From contig RCSZ01000022.1 of the NCBI GenBank assembly GCA_014898425.1, positions 124,001 to 188,000 on the forward strand: a DNA stretch of 64,000 nt. Direction: 5' to 3'. Made by a program: the position numbers and the translations under genes. This stretch comes from Botryotinia globosa. Its lineage: Eukaryota > Ascomycota > Leotiomycetes > Helotiales > Sclerotiniaceae. Shown one piece after another: positions 24,868 to 40,352 of the stretch (its first letter is position 1; each line of letters opens with the position of its first letter). Under the pieces are notes generated by a model. The model ran no database searches. It was not told the DNA's origin and was given only the letters and a program-made list of their open reading frames with translations.

Positions 24868-24882
24868 CAAAAACTAGCTATA
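24868..24882. repeat. Right target-site duplication of copy C
   Basis: CAAAAACTAGCTATA, identical to 19098-19112. Confidence 0.9.
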
Positions 24883-24939
24883 CGGCGTATAGAGTATAGC
24901 TATAAAGATTAATTAATTGTATTTTAATAATGTTTTTAT

Positions 24940-25055
24940 TATTTTAAATCGAGAGTTTCATTTAGATACTATATCCCAGTTAAGTATCATATAATACAGA
25001 GGTATAATGGGGGTACTATATAGAATTACGATTTAGATTATTAAGGTAAATTAAA
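24940..25055 (-). repeat. Dispersed repeat family T, copy 1
   Basis: The reverse complement aligns with 49845-49965: shared TTCTATATA(A/G)TAC, TACCTC, ATATGATACT-like and GATATAGTA blocks in the same order. Differences are mainly C/T and G/A. It is not LINE sequence and its class is unknown. Confidence 0.5.
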
Positions 25056-25189
25056 TATCAAAGAATTTAAAAACTCTGAAAGAAAAAAGGGATTCTTTGA
25101 TAAATAATCCTAGATTTTCACTTTTATGATATTGTAATTCTATTCTATATTTTAGAAACTATTTCAAGTTATGTCACGTTGAGCTTCAT

Positions 25190-25365
25190 AATCATTTTTA
25201 TATATTATTATAAATATTATTATTAGAATTTACGCAAGGTAACAACTAATATAAAATATAGGTGTAGACTAATTATAAGACTTTTTATTGATTTTCTCGA
25301 AGCCTTTTTCTAGAACTATATATGAGTGAAAATTCTTTTGTATTAGAATAATAATCGGCCCAATA
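25190..25365 (+). repeat. Dispersed repeat family U, copy 1
   Basis: It aligns directly with 54160-54335 (CAAGGTAACAA, TAATATAAAATAT, ATAAGAC, TTAGAATAATAATC in the same order). This copy retains more C and G. It could be a fragment of a solo LTR, but no inverted TG/CA termini or target duplication was found. Confidence 0.5.
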
Positions 25366-25659
25366 TGTAGCGGATTATAGGATAGTATAGCTTATATAAC
25401 CAAAACCTATATATAGCATAGTTTGCTTAGTATTAATAAGACAGCTTTTATAATTTTATTGTATGTTTTTATTACAATATTAATTTTATTTTGATGTTTA
25501 TAACAAAGCTCTTTCCTTTAGGCTTTTGTTCTCAAAAGGTTTAAAAAAAAATTAATAACTAATCGCTATTAGATCAATCTCTTTTTGAATTTTATTAATT
25601 TTTATAGTAATGAGATTCTTATATAGTGTCTATATTCTCATTTAATAAGGTTCGACTTT

Positions 25660-27000
<1,341 letters not shown>

Positions 27001-27404
27001 TCTTGAAATCCAAGGGGTTGGAAAAAAGTCTGACATTAGTTTAAAATAACCTGAAATCTTAAAAAATAATTAAAAATACAAAGCCCCACTAACTTCCTGT
27101 CAAGTTTTCAAAAACTGAAAGAAATCCTAAAATTTCTAAAGTTTGAAAAGATCTAAAAAATATCCAAAACTTAAAACCTTAAAAAATAATCTATAAACCT
27201 TAAAGATTCCAAATATAATCTATTTACAATTTAAAAACCAATTTCAATTGAACACTATTCAATCTTAGACTAAAATACAAACTATTTATTAAAATATTAA
27301 TTATTTACAATCTATCTTTATTAATGACCTAGTTATCTACCTACAAAATAATTAGTTAACCTTTGTTCTTTATAAAAGATTCTTAAAATATTATAAAAAG
27401 ACTC
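27001..27404. other. AT-rich sequence with degenerate GAAATTT-type repeats
   Basis: From about 26930 to 27130 there are loosely repeated blocks such as CTTGAAATTTCTGAAA and AAAACTTCTAAAATC. No gene is seen. The last bases form the target site of copy D. Confidence 0.4.
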
Positions 27405-27425
27405 TATCTCCTTGACAGACGCTCA
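27405..27425. repeat. Left target-site duplication of copy D
   Basis: TATCTCCTTGACAGACGCTCA lies directly before the head and resembles 33517-33537 (TATCTCCTTAATAGAATTTAA). The first ten bases are identical and most differences are transitions. Confidence 0.65.
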
Positions 27426-27735
27426 GATCGACACAACATTCCAAAATCGAGGTATCTTTATATTTTCGACTTTATTATATAGGATTAATTCTTTATATTT
27501 TTTATAAATCCTTTCATTTAATCCAATAATTGTTTTTATAATAATATTATTAGGTAATAGATTTATAATATTAAATTGTTTTTTATAGTTATTAAACTCT
27601 AGGTTTATATATTTATCAGATTTATAATTTCTATTCAATTTTAATTAATCTTATATAATTAAAAAAAAAAGAAATAAAATAAATATTCAAATATTTTTTT
27701 TTTTCAAAACTAATTGCTATAATCAAAATATTATT

Positions 27736-28990
27736 TTGAATATATTAAATATTATCAAAAAACAATTTGATATTTTTAAATATGATATAAAAAGTAAATA
27801 TACAATTATTATAGGCTTTACAATATTACTCGATATTTTTATAATATTTTATATAAATATATTTAGTATAGTTTTTATAAAGAAATTTATCGATTTTATA
27901 ATTAATTTTATAATTATTACTATTTTTATTGATATTATTATTTTATTTATATTTCTTAATATTTATATTCAATCCTTTGTTTATATTATATCTATTACTG
28001 ACTCTAAAATCTTTATAGAGATAATTAAATCCAATAGTACAAATAGTATTAGAAATAATATGCTTTTTAAATCTAGAAATATATAATTCAAGAAAACCTT
28101 TTATAGTTTTATATCAAAAAGAAGTTTTATTTTGAATTATATTTAATACCAGGATTAAAGATTACTTGTTAAATATAAGTCCTCAGCTTTATTCAATTGA
28201 TTCTTTATTTTCATTTTTAAATAATATCTTACGGAAATTATTGAAGGCTTTTTTTTAGTTAATATCCCAATAATCTTGTTTATAATTACAAATTGAATTA
28301 TTATCCCTATAACTAATAATATTTGCAATCTATTTTATAATAAGTATAATCAATAAAAAGTATTATAAATATTAAATACTATATCCCTAATCATTCTAGA
28401 GATTTGATATAACTATATAATCACAGAAATCCTCATTTTCTTTATAAACCTAAATAATAGAGTAATTATAATAAATAAAATCCTTATTCTTAATGAAATC
28501 TTTATACAAATAAAGAAATATCTAGTTATTATCAAATCCTCTAGTTATAGAATTAGTAAATATTTTAATAGAATTATTTAAATTATTTTATTTATTAAGA
28601 TAATTTGTTTTTTTATTTTTTTCAATATTAATAGTTTTTTTAGGCTAATTGAAAAAAAGTATATTATAATCTAATATAATTCAGGCTATCAAGAATATTA
28701 TTCTTTCTCTAAATATAATCGATTCTTTTTTTATATTCATTATAATTATTGAATAAATATATATAAGGGATTAATAGATATTAATTATATAATATCATTT
28801 AAATATATTAATTATTATAATCTATTTGAAACTAAATATAATAAATACTCTGCTATCTTTTAATATAAGAATAATATTATAATATTTTCTATTAAAAATA
28901 AGCTCAAAGTTATTCAAAAGATAAAGAAGATTCAATATAAAATAATTAATATATTTATTGAAATCTCTAAAATAGAGATATTTAATACTT
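27736..28990 (+). pseudogene. ORF1 relic of copy D (gag-like with decayed zinc knuckle)
   Basis: The first 116 codons remain open and are rich in Ile, Phe and Asn. Near 28805-28855 the translation carries Tyr at a spacing Y-x2-Y-x7-Y-x2-Y around N-L-F-E-T-K. It matches the Tad1-type gag zinc knuckle C-x2-C with G-P-F-E-A-G-H, every Cys and His codon having become TAT by G-to-A and C-to-T. The protein would have bound LINE RNA. The true start codon is uncertain: the frame is open upstream of 27736 and no ATG survives. Confidence 0.6.
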
Positions 28991-29099
28991 TTATAATTCC
29001 AATTACAAAATCTATTAATAAATATAAGTATAATATTATTATTACTTAATATAAATAAATTAAATCTATTTCTATTATTAATTAAATTCTAATCTAAAA

Positions 29100-32000
29100 T
29101 CAAATACAAACTTTTACAATTATAATCTAAATATAAACTTTTATAATTATAATCCAGACATCTATTCTCCCTTAAATAAAAGTTTCTAAATTATATTTAA
29201 AAACAAATAAAAAAAAGAATAAAGATACCTCTTATTATATATAAAACTTTAATAAATTTAATATATTTAATTCAAAAAAAACACTTTATTAATATTAATA
29301 TAATATAACAAGTTTTATAATAAAATCTATAATCAATAAATCTAATAATATAACCTTCAAATCTATTAAACTAATATTAACAAAAGTATTTCTATATATA
29401 TAACAATTCTTATAATCTCTAATATCTAATAAATCAATATTATATATATTCAAAAACTCTAGATAGTTATTAATATATAAACTCAAAACTATTCAAACTA
29501 CAATTATTATATTTCAATAAACTCCTAGGATTTTGAGAATTCTAAAAAACTAAATTATTTTCAAATTATAATATATATATATAAAGATATTAATCTATAT
29601 ATATAATAATATTACCCTATATATAATAAAGATTTTCTTTAAATCAATATAAATAAAAATACTATACTTAATTTATATTATTAATTGAATAATAATAAAA
29701 CAATTGATTATATATCCTATTTAATTTTATTATCTCAATACTTAATAAAAAACGATTTCAATATCTAATATTATATATTCGAATTAAAAATATAATTTAA
29801 ATATAAAGATTCAAATCTAATACACTAATTTAATAATAATAATATAAATTTTATTAATATCTCTAATAAGTTTATATATAAAGTTAATTATATTATTAAC
29901 CTTATCTTCTCAAACATTCTCTTTATTAAAATTATTATTAAAAAAAATATATATAATAATTCGAATTACAAAATATAAATCATTATTATTCTAAAATGAG
30001 ATATAATTTTATTGAAATAATATTATTATAGAATTTTAAAAATAGAACTAGGAAAACTCTTTGAATTAATATATATCAATATAGCTTATTTTTTCAATCC
30101 CCTTTTTCTTACAAACAAAATAATAATTGAAGTATATATAATAGACTTTATAATAATAATAAATATCATTATTCATATAATTAATAAACCTAATAGAAAA
30201 GAGAATAAAACTATATTATAATAAATCCTTAAATATAAAAAGATATATTAAAATTATTTTTATAAATATAATATTTTAGATAAGGATATTCCCCAAACAA
30301 CTCAAATCTTTTATAAAATAATTTGATAAATGAAATATAATTATTAAAAAAATATTATAAATAAAATTAAAGATAATAAAAAGCTTTATAAAGTTATTAA
30401 TTAATATAAACTAAAATTTAATCTAAAATCACTTTTATTATTTATTAATAAAAACTTTATTAAAGATATTATAAAAAAGGTTAAAACTTTATATAAAAAG
30501 ATTCTTAATTACTTTAATATTTTTGATAATCTCAAATATAATTCCCTTAAAAATTGAAACAAATTAGATACTCTAAAGTAATCCCAATTCATTTCAATAA
30601 AAGAGATTGAATACAATATCATTAAGATTTTCAATATCTTATCAAATATTAATTACATTATAATATAAATATTCAAAGTCTACTAGCTAATAATTGATAA
30701 TACTTTATATAAATTTTACAATCAATATCTAATACTTAATTTCATTTTATAAGCCTAAAAGTTTATTGAAATAATTATATTATTTAAAATTAATAAAAAG
30801 AATAAATCCTTTATCTATTTCTAATAATCAATTATATTCATCTCCTATATCTTAAAAGGTTTAAAGAGAATTATAATCTATCATCTAATATAAATTATAT
30901 TAATCAATAATATTCTCAATCTATAATATAAAAAAACCCTTTCTAAAAAAGTTATTATAAATCTAATTACTTATTTCATATATAATATAAAGATTGCCTT
31001 TTTCTAAGAACTAGAAATCATTATAATCATTATAAATATCTAAAATACTTTTGATATATTTCTAAAATAAAGATTATTAGAAAAAATGATTAAATAAGAT
31101 TAGCCTCTAATTCTTTTAAAACTAATTGATTTTTTTTTTATTAATTAATATATTTAAATTTGTTTAGAGAATTTAATTATATCTAATTATAGGATTATAT
31201 ACAAAATGTTATAAAGCTCTTCCTTTTCCTTAATTTTATATATATTATATCTAATTGAATTTATATTATAAAATACAAAACTATATTTTAAATATATTAA
31301 TAATCTTTATCTATATTAAGCTTTTCAATTCCTAAATATCAATATTCTTATTCTAATAAATAATATAAGGAAGATTCTTGAATAAGGTAATAATAATAAA
31401 ATTATCTTTGTTTTTAAAAAACTCGAAATAATTTATTTTATTAAGAAAAAAGAGGATTATATTTCTTTTTATATTATTAATAAAAGGCTTATTATTATAT
31501 TAATCATTATAATTAAAAATAAAGTATAATCTGTTTTAAAATAGTTTGAAATTTGATTTAATAGGAAACTCTTTTTTAAAAGATATATAATTATAAAGAT
31601 TATTAAAGCTCAAATAATAATATATTATATCTACAATCTTATAAAAATGATTAATAACTCTTTAATTTTAACTTTATACAAAACTATTATTACCTATATT
31701 ATCCCCTTTTTTATATATAAAATTGAAATATAATTTAATAATAAAACAAAATCACTTTATATCTAATATATTATTTATAATCTTATTATCTCCTTCCAAA
31801 TAGACTGATATATTAATCTATTAAAATAAACATTTACTCTAACACTTAAAAGTATACTTTTAATCTAAAAAACTACCCTAATAACTACCCTCTTTAAAAA
31901 TATAGATATTCTATTTATTAATATAATATTAAATAAAACCAAGCTTTATTTCATTATATATATCTAATTAATAAATATCTTTTACTCTATAATCCATTAA

Positions 32001-32650
32001 ATTACATCTCTATTTATTATTAAAAATAAAAATATTAACTAATAACAGAAATCTAAAACCAAAATTCAGCATTTAAGAATAATCCTTTCTAATATTATAT
32101 ATTCTATATTACAATCTCCATATTTCTTTTTAGAATATCAAATAAATTTAATAAAAAATATTGATAAGGAAATAATAACTATTAGCTTTAAAGAATAATA
32201 ATTTTATTTTTTTTCCAATAAAATCTTAATCTTTTTAAATAACTCTAAACAAATTATTAATAAAAAAAAACTTATTAAATATAGATATATAATATATCAA
32301 AATAAAGAATAAATTATTATTAATTTAAGTTCAATTAACAATATTTTATATATCTTTAATTTAAAAACAATTAAAATTTATATAGATTTTAAATATATTT
32401 TAAAGATCTTTTTATTTAATAAATATTGTTTATAACTTTATATCAATAGCACCTCAATAATTTAATATTTATATAATAATATATTCAATTCTTTTCAATA
32501 AACTTTTTATATTTGTTAAAATACTATATAAATCTTTAATATTAAAATTCATTAATTCTTTAAACATATAAATATTAAAAGGAATAAAACTATTAATAAA
32601 TTTATCAATCTTAGAATTCGCAAATCTATTTAGAATTTAGAATTTATTTT
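29100..32650 (+). pseudogene. ORF2 relic of copy D (endonuclease, RT, RNase H)
   Basis: Domains appear in the order expected for Tad1 elements. RT: S-L-I-L-Y-I-L-Y-L-I-E at about 31215-31250 corresponds to S-P-x-L-Y-x-L-Y-L-A-E. The catalytic codons 31294-31305 are TAT ATT AAT AAT (Y-A-D-D mutated). RNase H: AAT AAC TCT at 32238-32246 stands for D-G-S, and at 32548-32600 the reading F-F-K-H-I-N-I-K-R-N-K stands for F-P-G-H-x-x-I-E-G-N-E. The apurinic-type endonuclease is expected at 29100-30200 by position, but I cannot point to its catalytic residues. Dozens of stops. Confidence 0.8.
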
Positions 32651-33516
32651 AATATTTATTATCAATAGGATAGAGATTATTATTAAAAAGCTTTATAATT
32701 AAATAAAATAGTTTTAATAAAAAAAACAATAATCTATTCTTTTAGATATCTATAACAAATAGAATTTTGTTTATATAATTAAACTTTTTTCAAAATTGAA
32801 TTTATTAAGAAAGATATTATATTATATTCTAATTATATATATAGAATATAAAGATTTTGTATAATATTATAGAAAATTCTAATATCAAAATATTAATTTG
32901 AAATACTTTTATAATTATTAAAAGATTTCTGAATATTTAATATTATATTATAAATTATTAATTTAATTCGAAAAATAATTTAAATAATCATTTTTATTTT
33001 TATTTTTATTAATAATGGAAGATTTTAATTATCTTTTATTTCTAATATTATAATTATTAATATTAATCAAATTCTTTAGAATTATTTGGTTTTATATTAG
33101 TATTTGTTTTTATTAAAAATATTCAATTATCTTTCTTTTTTTTTCTTTTTTTCTTTTTTTTTCTTTTTAATTAGATTTTATTTTTCTTTTATTTAATTTA
33201 AATAGTAATTAAAAAATATAATAGAAATACTATCTAATATCTATATATTTTATAAATATATATTTTTATAATTTATATTTATTTATTTTTAAAGAATCAT
33301 ATTTGGTTTTTTAGAATTCTGAAAATATTATTGATTTTATTTCAATTAATAAAAAAAGAATTATTCAAATAAATTTTGATTTTTGTATATATAAATTGTT
33401 TTTTAAAATATTAGATAAATTTATAGTTTAGTATATCTTTATATCTTTTGGAAGGTTCCTAGGGTTGGTTTTAAGCTGGCTTGATGGATGTTAATAAATA
33501 CTATTACTACTATTAC

Positions 33517-33537
33517 TATCTCCTTAATAGAATTTAA
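33517..33537. repeat. Right target-site duplication of copy D
   Basis: TATCTCCTTAATAGAATTTAA, the partner of 27405-27425. Confidence 0.65.
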
Positions 33538-33959
33538 GATACTAATAATATCTTACAAATATCAATTGATCTAAAAAAAGATATCAAATCTCATGTTGCT
33601 TAATAATAATTTTATGATCTCATAATAAAATTTACTAAAATTATATCAGACTAATATTTCTTTAGATATTGAGAGTTATATGAATAAAAATAGAATTCAA
33701 GAGGCAAAATAAATATACTTTAAAAAAACATTTTAATTAAAATAAATCACTATTAACGTTTTATAATATGAATCAAAAAAATATTCTTATATAAAAAATC
33801 GAAAAGTCAGAATCGATTAACGATAGAATGGAGTTATTATCTCATAATATTTCTATACGTCATTTTATAAACTTTCTACAAAAAAGTTATAATTATTCTT
33901 GAATCGATTTTAATTATTATATTAAATTTATTAATAATAACTTTGAATTAAACAATTCA

Positions 33960-34263
33960 AGTTACTATTAACTTTTAGAAAACAAAAGCAAGGATTAAAT
34001 TGAGAAGAAATGTTTTTCAAAGTCATTGAATATAATGAGTTCCTATATAAATCGCCTATTTTATTTGTATCAAAACTTAAGAAAAGAATTGAATTATATA
34101 TTGATTATTAATATTTGAATATAACAATCAACATTCTTTATTCTTAATAGAAGAAATATTTATATGATTATAATAAACGGATTCAAATACATCTTTAATT
34201 ACTTCAAATCAATTTTATTCACTTTTTATAGCGTAAATTCTAATGATTTACTACATTATTACA
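33960..34263 (+). pseudogene. Ty3/gypsy reverse transcriptase relic, 5' part
   Basis: The translation around 34040-34110 reads S-P-I-L-F-V-S-K-L-K-K-R-I-E-L-Y-I-D-Y, matching the Ty3/gypsy RT block S-P-x-L-F-V-K-K followed by L-R-x-C-V-D-Y-R-x-L-N. About 35 codons on, K-Y-I-F-N-Y-F-K-S-I-L-F-T-F-Y-S-V matches K-Y-F-x-K-x-D-L-x-S-x-F-x-x-I-R-V. Stops and a frameshift break it. The relic is then cut by LINE copy E and resumes at 40353. Sequence 33540-33960 may belong to the same element but shows no motif. Confidence 0.65.
34252..34263. repeat. Left target-site duplication of copy E
   Basis: TACATTATTACA abuts the head of copy E; the right side reads TACATTATCA at 40353-40362, differing by a 2-base gap. 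Confidence 0.6.
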
Positions 34264-34573
34264 GATCGACACAACATCCCAAAATCGAGATATTTTCGTA
34301 TTTCGATTTTATTATATACAATTAACTTTCTATATTCTCTATAAACCTTTTTATTTAATCCAATAATTACTCTTATAATAATATCGCTGGATAATGGATT
34401 TATAATACTAAATCGTTTTTTGTGGTTATTAAACCTTAGGTTTATATATTTATTGAATCTATAATCTTTATTCAATCTCAATTAATCTTATATAATTAAA
34501 AGAAAAAAAAGCAAAATAAATATTCAAACATTTTCCTCTCTTGAAATCGATTATTATAATTAAAATATCATTT

Positions 34574-35828
34574 CAAATATATTAAATATTATCAAAAAGT
34601 AATTTGATATTTTTGAATACAATATAAAAAGCAAATATATAATTGTTATAGACTTTATAATACTATTCGATACTTTTGTAATATTTTATATAAATATATT
34701 TAATATAATTTTTGTAAAGGAATTTATTAGCTTTATAATTAATTTTATAATTATTATTGTTTTTATTGATATTATTATTTTATTTGTATTTTTTGATATT
34801 TGTATTCAATTTTTTATTTATATTGTATTTATTATCAACCTTAAGATCTTTATAAAAGTAATTAAATTTAACAATATAAATAATATTAGAAATAATATAT
34901 TTTTTAAACCTAGAAATATATAATTCAAAAAAACCTTTTACAATTTTATATTAAAAAAAAGTTTTATTTTGAATTATATTCAATATTAAAATCAAAAATT
35001 ATTTATTAAATATAAGCCCTTAATTTTATTTAATCAATCTTTTATTTTTATTCTCTAATAACATTTTATAGAAATTATTGAAAATCTTTTTTTAATTGAT
35101 ATTTTAATAATTTTATTTATAATTATAAGTTGAGCTATTATCTTTATAATTAATAATATTTATAATTTACTTTATAATAAATACAATTAATAAAAGATAT
35201 TATAAACATTAGATATTATATTTCTAATTATTTCAAAGATTTAATACAATTATATAATTATAAAAGTTTTTATTTTCTTTATAAATCTGAATAATAGAAT
35301 AATTATAATAAACAAGATTTTTATTCTTAATAAAGTTTTTATATAAATAAAAAAACACTTAATTACTATCAAATCCTTTAGTTATAAAATTAGCAAACAT
35401 TTCAATAGAATTATCTAAATTATCTTATTCATTAAAATAATCCGTTTTTTTATTTTCTTTAATATTAATAATTCTTTTAGACTAATTGAAAAGAAATATA
35501 TTGTAATCGAATATAATCTAAACTATCAAGAATACTATTCCTTTTTCAAATATAATTAATTTCTTTTCTATATTTATTATAATTATCAAATAAATATATT
35601 TAAGGGATTAATAAACACTAATTATATAATATTATTTAAATATAATAATTATTATAATTTATTTGAGATTAAATATAACAAATATTTTGCTATTTTTTAA
35701 TATAAAAATAATATTATAATATTCTTTATTAAAAATAAACTTAAAACTATTTGGAAAATAAAGGAGATTTAATATAAAATGATTAATATATTTATTGAAA
35801 TCTTTAAAATAAAAATATTTAATATTTC
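34574..35828 (+). pseudogene. ORF1 relic of copy E (gag-like)
   Basis: Collinear with ORF1 of copy D. The decayed zinc-knuckle segment near 35640-35700 reads N-L-F-E-I-K-Y-N-K-Y, as in copies D and G, where the intact family would have G-P-F-E-A-G-H. Stops occur throughout, and a small deletion shifts the frame just before the knuckle. Limits are projected from copy D. Confidence 0.55.
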
Positions 35829-35937
35829 TATAATTATAATTATAAAATCTATTAACAAATATAAATATAATATTATTATTATTTAATATAAATAGATTAA
35901 ATTTATTTCTATTATTAATCAAATTTCAATTTGGAAT

Positions 35938-38900
35938 TAAATACAAATTCTTACAATTATAATCTAGATATAAGTTTTTATAATTATGATTTAAATATCT
36001 ATTCTCTTTTGAATAAAAATTTTCAAATTATATTTAAAAATAAATAAAGAAAAAAATAAGAATATCTTTTGTTATATATAAAACTTTAATAAACTTAATA
36101 TATTTGATTTCAAAAAAACATTTTGTTAATATTAATATAATATAATAAGTTTTGTAATAAAATCTACAATCAATAAATTTAATAATACAATCTTTAAATT
36201 TATTAAATTAATATTAATAAAAGTATTTCTATATATATAACAATTCTTATAGTTTTTAATATTTAGTGAATTAATATTATATATATTTAGGAATCTTAAA
36301 TAGTTATTAATATATAGATTCAAAATCATTTGAATTATAATTATTATATTTTAATAAATTTCTAGAATCTTAAGAATTTTGAAAAATTAGATTGTTTTTA
36401 GATTATAATATATATATATAAAGATATTGATTTATATATACAATAATATTATTCTATATATAATAAAGACTTTCTTTGAATTGATATAAATAAAAATATT
36501 ATATTTAATTTGTATTATTAATTAAATAATAATAAAGTAATTAATTATATATCCTATTTGATTTTATTATTTTGATATTTAGTAAAAGGCGATTTCAATA
36601 TCTAATATTATATATTCAAATTAGGAATGTAATCTAAATATAGGGATTTGAATCTAATATATTAATTTAATAATAATAATATAGATTTTATTAATATTTT
36701 TGGTGAGTTTATATATAAAACTGGCTATATTATTAATCTTACTTTTTCAAATATTTTTTTTATTGAGATTATTATTAAAGAAGATATATATAATAACTTA
36801 AATCATAAAACACAAATCATTATTATTCTAAAATAAAATATAATCTTATTAGAATAATATTATTATAAGATTTTAAAGATAAAATTAGAAAAACTTTTTG
36901 ATTTAGTATATATTGATATAATTTGTTTTTCTAATTTCTTTTCTTTTATAAACAAAATAATAATTGAAATATATATAATAGATTTTATAATAATAATAAA
37001 TATTATTATTTATATAATTAATAAATTTAATAAAGAAAATAATAAAACTATATTATAATAAATTCTCAAATGTAAAGAGATATGTTGAAATTATTTTTAT
37101 AGATATAATATTTCAAATAAAGATATCCTCTAAACAATTTGGATTTTCTATAAAATAATTCGATAAACAAAATATAATTATTAAAAAAATATTATAAATA
37201 GAATTAAAGATAATAAAAAGCTTTATAAGATTATTAATTAATATAAATTAAAACTTAATCTGAAATTGTTTTTATTATTTATTAATAAAAATCTTATTAA
37301 AAATATTATAAAGAAAATTGAGATTTTGTATAAAAAGATTTTTGATTATTTTAATATTTTTGATAATTTCGAATATAATTCTTTTAAAAATTGGAATAAA
37401 TTAAATACTTTAGAATAGTTTTAATTTGTTTTGATAAAAAAGATTGAATATAATATTATTAAAATCTCTAATATTTTATTAGATATTAATTATATTATAA
37501 TATAAATACTTAAGATCTATTAATTAGTAATTAATAATACTTTATATAAACTTTATAATTAATATTTAATATTCAATTTCATTTTATAAATCTGAAAGTT
37601 TATTAAAATAATTATATTATTCAAGATTAATAAAAAAAAAAAATCCTTTATTTGTTTTTAATAATCAATTGTATTCATTTTTTATATCTCAAAAGATTTA
37701 AAGAGAATTATAGTTTATTATTTGATATAAATTATATTAATTAATAATATTCTTAATCTATAGTATAAAAAAGTCTTTTTTAAAAAAACTATTATAAATC
37801 TAATTGTTTATTTTATATATAATATAGAAACTATTTTTTTCTAAAAATTAAATATTATTATAATTATTATAAATATCTAAAATACTTTTGATATATTTTT
37901 AAAATAAAGATTACTGAAAAAAATAACTAAATAAAATTGGATTTTGGTTTTTTTATAATTAATTGATTCCTTTTTTATTAATTGATATATTCAAATTTAT
38001 TTAGAAAATTCAATTATATTTAATTATAGAATTGTATATAAAATATTATAAAACTTCTTTTTCTCTTTAATTCTATATATATTATATCTAATTAAATTTA
38101 TATTATAAAATATAAAATTATATTTTGAATATACTAATAATCTTTATTTATATTGGATCTTTTAATCTCTAAATATTAATATCCTTATTTTAACAAATAA
38201 TATAAAGAAAATCTTTAAATAAAACAATAATAATAAGATTACTTTTACTTCTAAGAAATTCGAAATGATTTATTTTATTAAAAAGAAAAAGGATTATATT
38301 TCCTTTTATATTATTAATAAAAAATTTATTATTATATTAATTATTATAACTAAAAAGGAAGTATAATCTATTCTAAAATAACTTGAAATTTGATTCAATA
38401 AAAAACTTTTCTTTAAAAAATATATTATTATAAAAATTGTTAAAATTTAAATAGTGATATATTATATTTATAATTTTGTAAAGATAATTGATAACTTTTC
38501 AATCTTAATTTTATATAAAACTATTATTATTTATATTATTCTTTTTTTTATATATAAAATCGAAATATAATTTGATAATAAAATGAAATTATTTTATATT
38601 TAATATATTATTTACAATTTTACTATTTCCTTTCAAATAGATTAATATATTGATTTATTAGAATAAATATTTGTTTTAATATTTAGAAATATATTTTCGA
38701 TTTGAAAGATTATTTCAATAATTTTTTTTTTTAAAAATATAAATATTCTATTTACTAATATAATATTGAATAAAATTAAGCTTTGTTTTATTATATATAT
38801 TTAATTAATAAATACTTTTTATTTTATAATCTATTAAATTATATTTTTATTTATTATTAGAAATAAAGATATTAATTAATAATAGAAATTTAAAATTAAA

Positions 38901-39488
38901 ATTCAATATTTAGAAATAATTCTTTTTAATATTATATATTTTATATTATAGTTTTTATATTTCTTTTTAGAGTGTTGAATAGATTCAATAAAAGGTATTA
39001 ATAAGGAAATAATAGTTATTAATTTCAAAAAGTGGTGATTTCATTTCTTTTTTGATGAAATCTTAATCTTTTTAAATAGCTTTGAATAAATTGTTAATAA
39101 AAAGAGATTTGTTGAATATAGATATATAATATATTAAAATAAAGAGTAAATTGCTACTAATTTAGACTTGATTAATAATATTTTATATATTTTCGATTTA
39201 AAGGTAATTGGAGCCTATATAAACCTTAAATATATTCTAAGGATTTCTTTATTTAATAAATAATACTTATAATTTTATATTGATAATATCTTAATAATCT
39301 GATATCTATATAATAATATATTCGATTCCTTTTGATAGACTTTTTATATTTATTAAAATGTTATATAAATCTTTAATATTAGAATTTATTAGTTCTCTGA
39401 ATATATAAATATTGAAAAAAATGAAACTATCAATAAGCTTATTAATCTTGAGATTTGTAAATCCATTTAGGATTTAGAATCTATTTTA
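35938..39488 (+). pseudogene. ORF2 relic of copy E
   Basis: RT catalytic codons at 38130-38141 are TAT ACT AAT AAT. RNase H: AAT AGC TTT at about 39074 stands for D-G-S, and 39385-39440 reads Y-I-N-I-E-K-N-E-T-I-N-K-L-I-N-L. This keeps the I-E-x-N-E core better than any other copy; the Trp before it is now TAG. Inactive. Confidence 0.75.
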
Positions 39489-40352
39489 ATATTTATCATT
39501 AATAGAATAAGGATTATTATTAAAAGGTTTTGTAATTGAATAGAATAATTTTAATGAAAAAAATAACAATTTATCTTTTTAGATATTTATAATAGATAGA
39601 ATCTTATTTATATAATTAAACTTCCTTTAGAATTGGATTTATTAAGAAAGATATTATATTATATTCTAATTATATATATAGGATATAGAGATTTTATATA
39701 ATATTATAGAAAATTCTAATATTAAAATATTAATTTAGAATGTTTTTATAATTGTTAAAAGACTTTTGAATATTTGATATTATATTATAAATTATTAATT
39801 CAATTCAAAAAATAATCTAAATAATTATTTTTATTTCTACTTTTATTGATAATAAAAGGTTTTAATTATTTTTTATTTCTAATATTATAATTATTAGTAT
39901 TAATTGAATTCTTTGAAATTATTTGGTTTTATATTAATATTTGTTTTTATTAAAAATATTCGATTATTTCTTTCCCTTTTTTTCTTTTTTTTTTTTTTTT
40001 TAATTAGATTTTGTTTTTCTTTTGTTTAATTTAAATAGTAATTAAAAGATATAATAAAAGTATTATTTAGTGTTTATATATTTTATAAATATATATTTTT
40101 ATAATCTATATTTGTTTGTTTTTAAAGAATTATATTTGGTTTTTTAAAGTTCTGAAAATATTGTTAGTTTTATTTCAATTAATAAAAAAAGAGTTATTCA
40201 AATAGATTCTAATCTTTATATATATAAATTGTTTTTTAAGGTATTAAATAAATTTATAGTTTAATATATTCTTATATCTTTTAGAAGATTCCTAGGGTCA
40301 GTCTTAAGCTGATTCGATGAATGTTAATAAATACTACTACTACTATTACTAT

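Larger units (their letters stand above)
27426..33516 (+). mobile_element. Tad1-like LINE, copy D, full length (reference copy)
   Basis: This 6091-bp copy starts GATCGACACAACATTCC and ends with TTCTAGGGTTGG-like 3' UTR, AATAAA and a decayed (TAC)n tail at 33501-33516. Layout: 5' UTR about 300 bp, ORF1 at about 27736-28990, ORF2 at about 29100-32650, then an approximately 870-bp 3' UTR with a long pyrimidine tract at about 33130-33180 that all copies share. A diverged target-site duplication flanks it. The catalytic motifs are all mutated, so it is inactive. Confidence 0.9.
34264..40352 (+). mobile_element. Tad1-like LINE, copy E, full length, inserted in a gypsy relic
   Basis: A 6089-bp copy with head GATCGACACAACATCCC and tail AATAAATACTACTACTACTATT ending about 40352. 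It is collinear with copies B and D. Its target is the reverse-transcriptase coding region of an already resident Ty3/gypsy element, whose conserved blocks lie on either side. It is separated from copy D by 747 bp and has the same orientation. Confidence 0.9.

Noticed and set aside
27426..40352. Copies D and E as the two long terminal repeats of one giant element
   Set aside because: Each has its own duplication, its own RT and RNase H, and a (TAC)n tail, so they are two separate LINE insertions.
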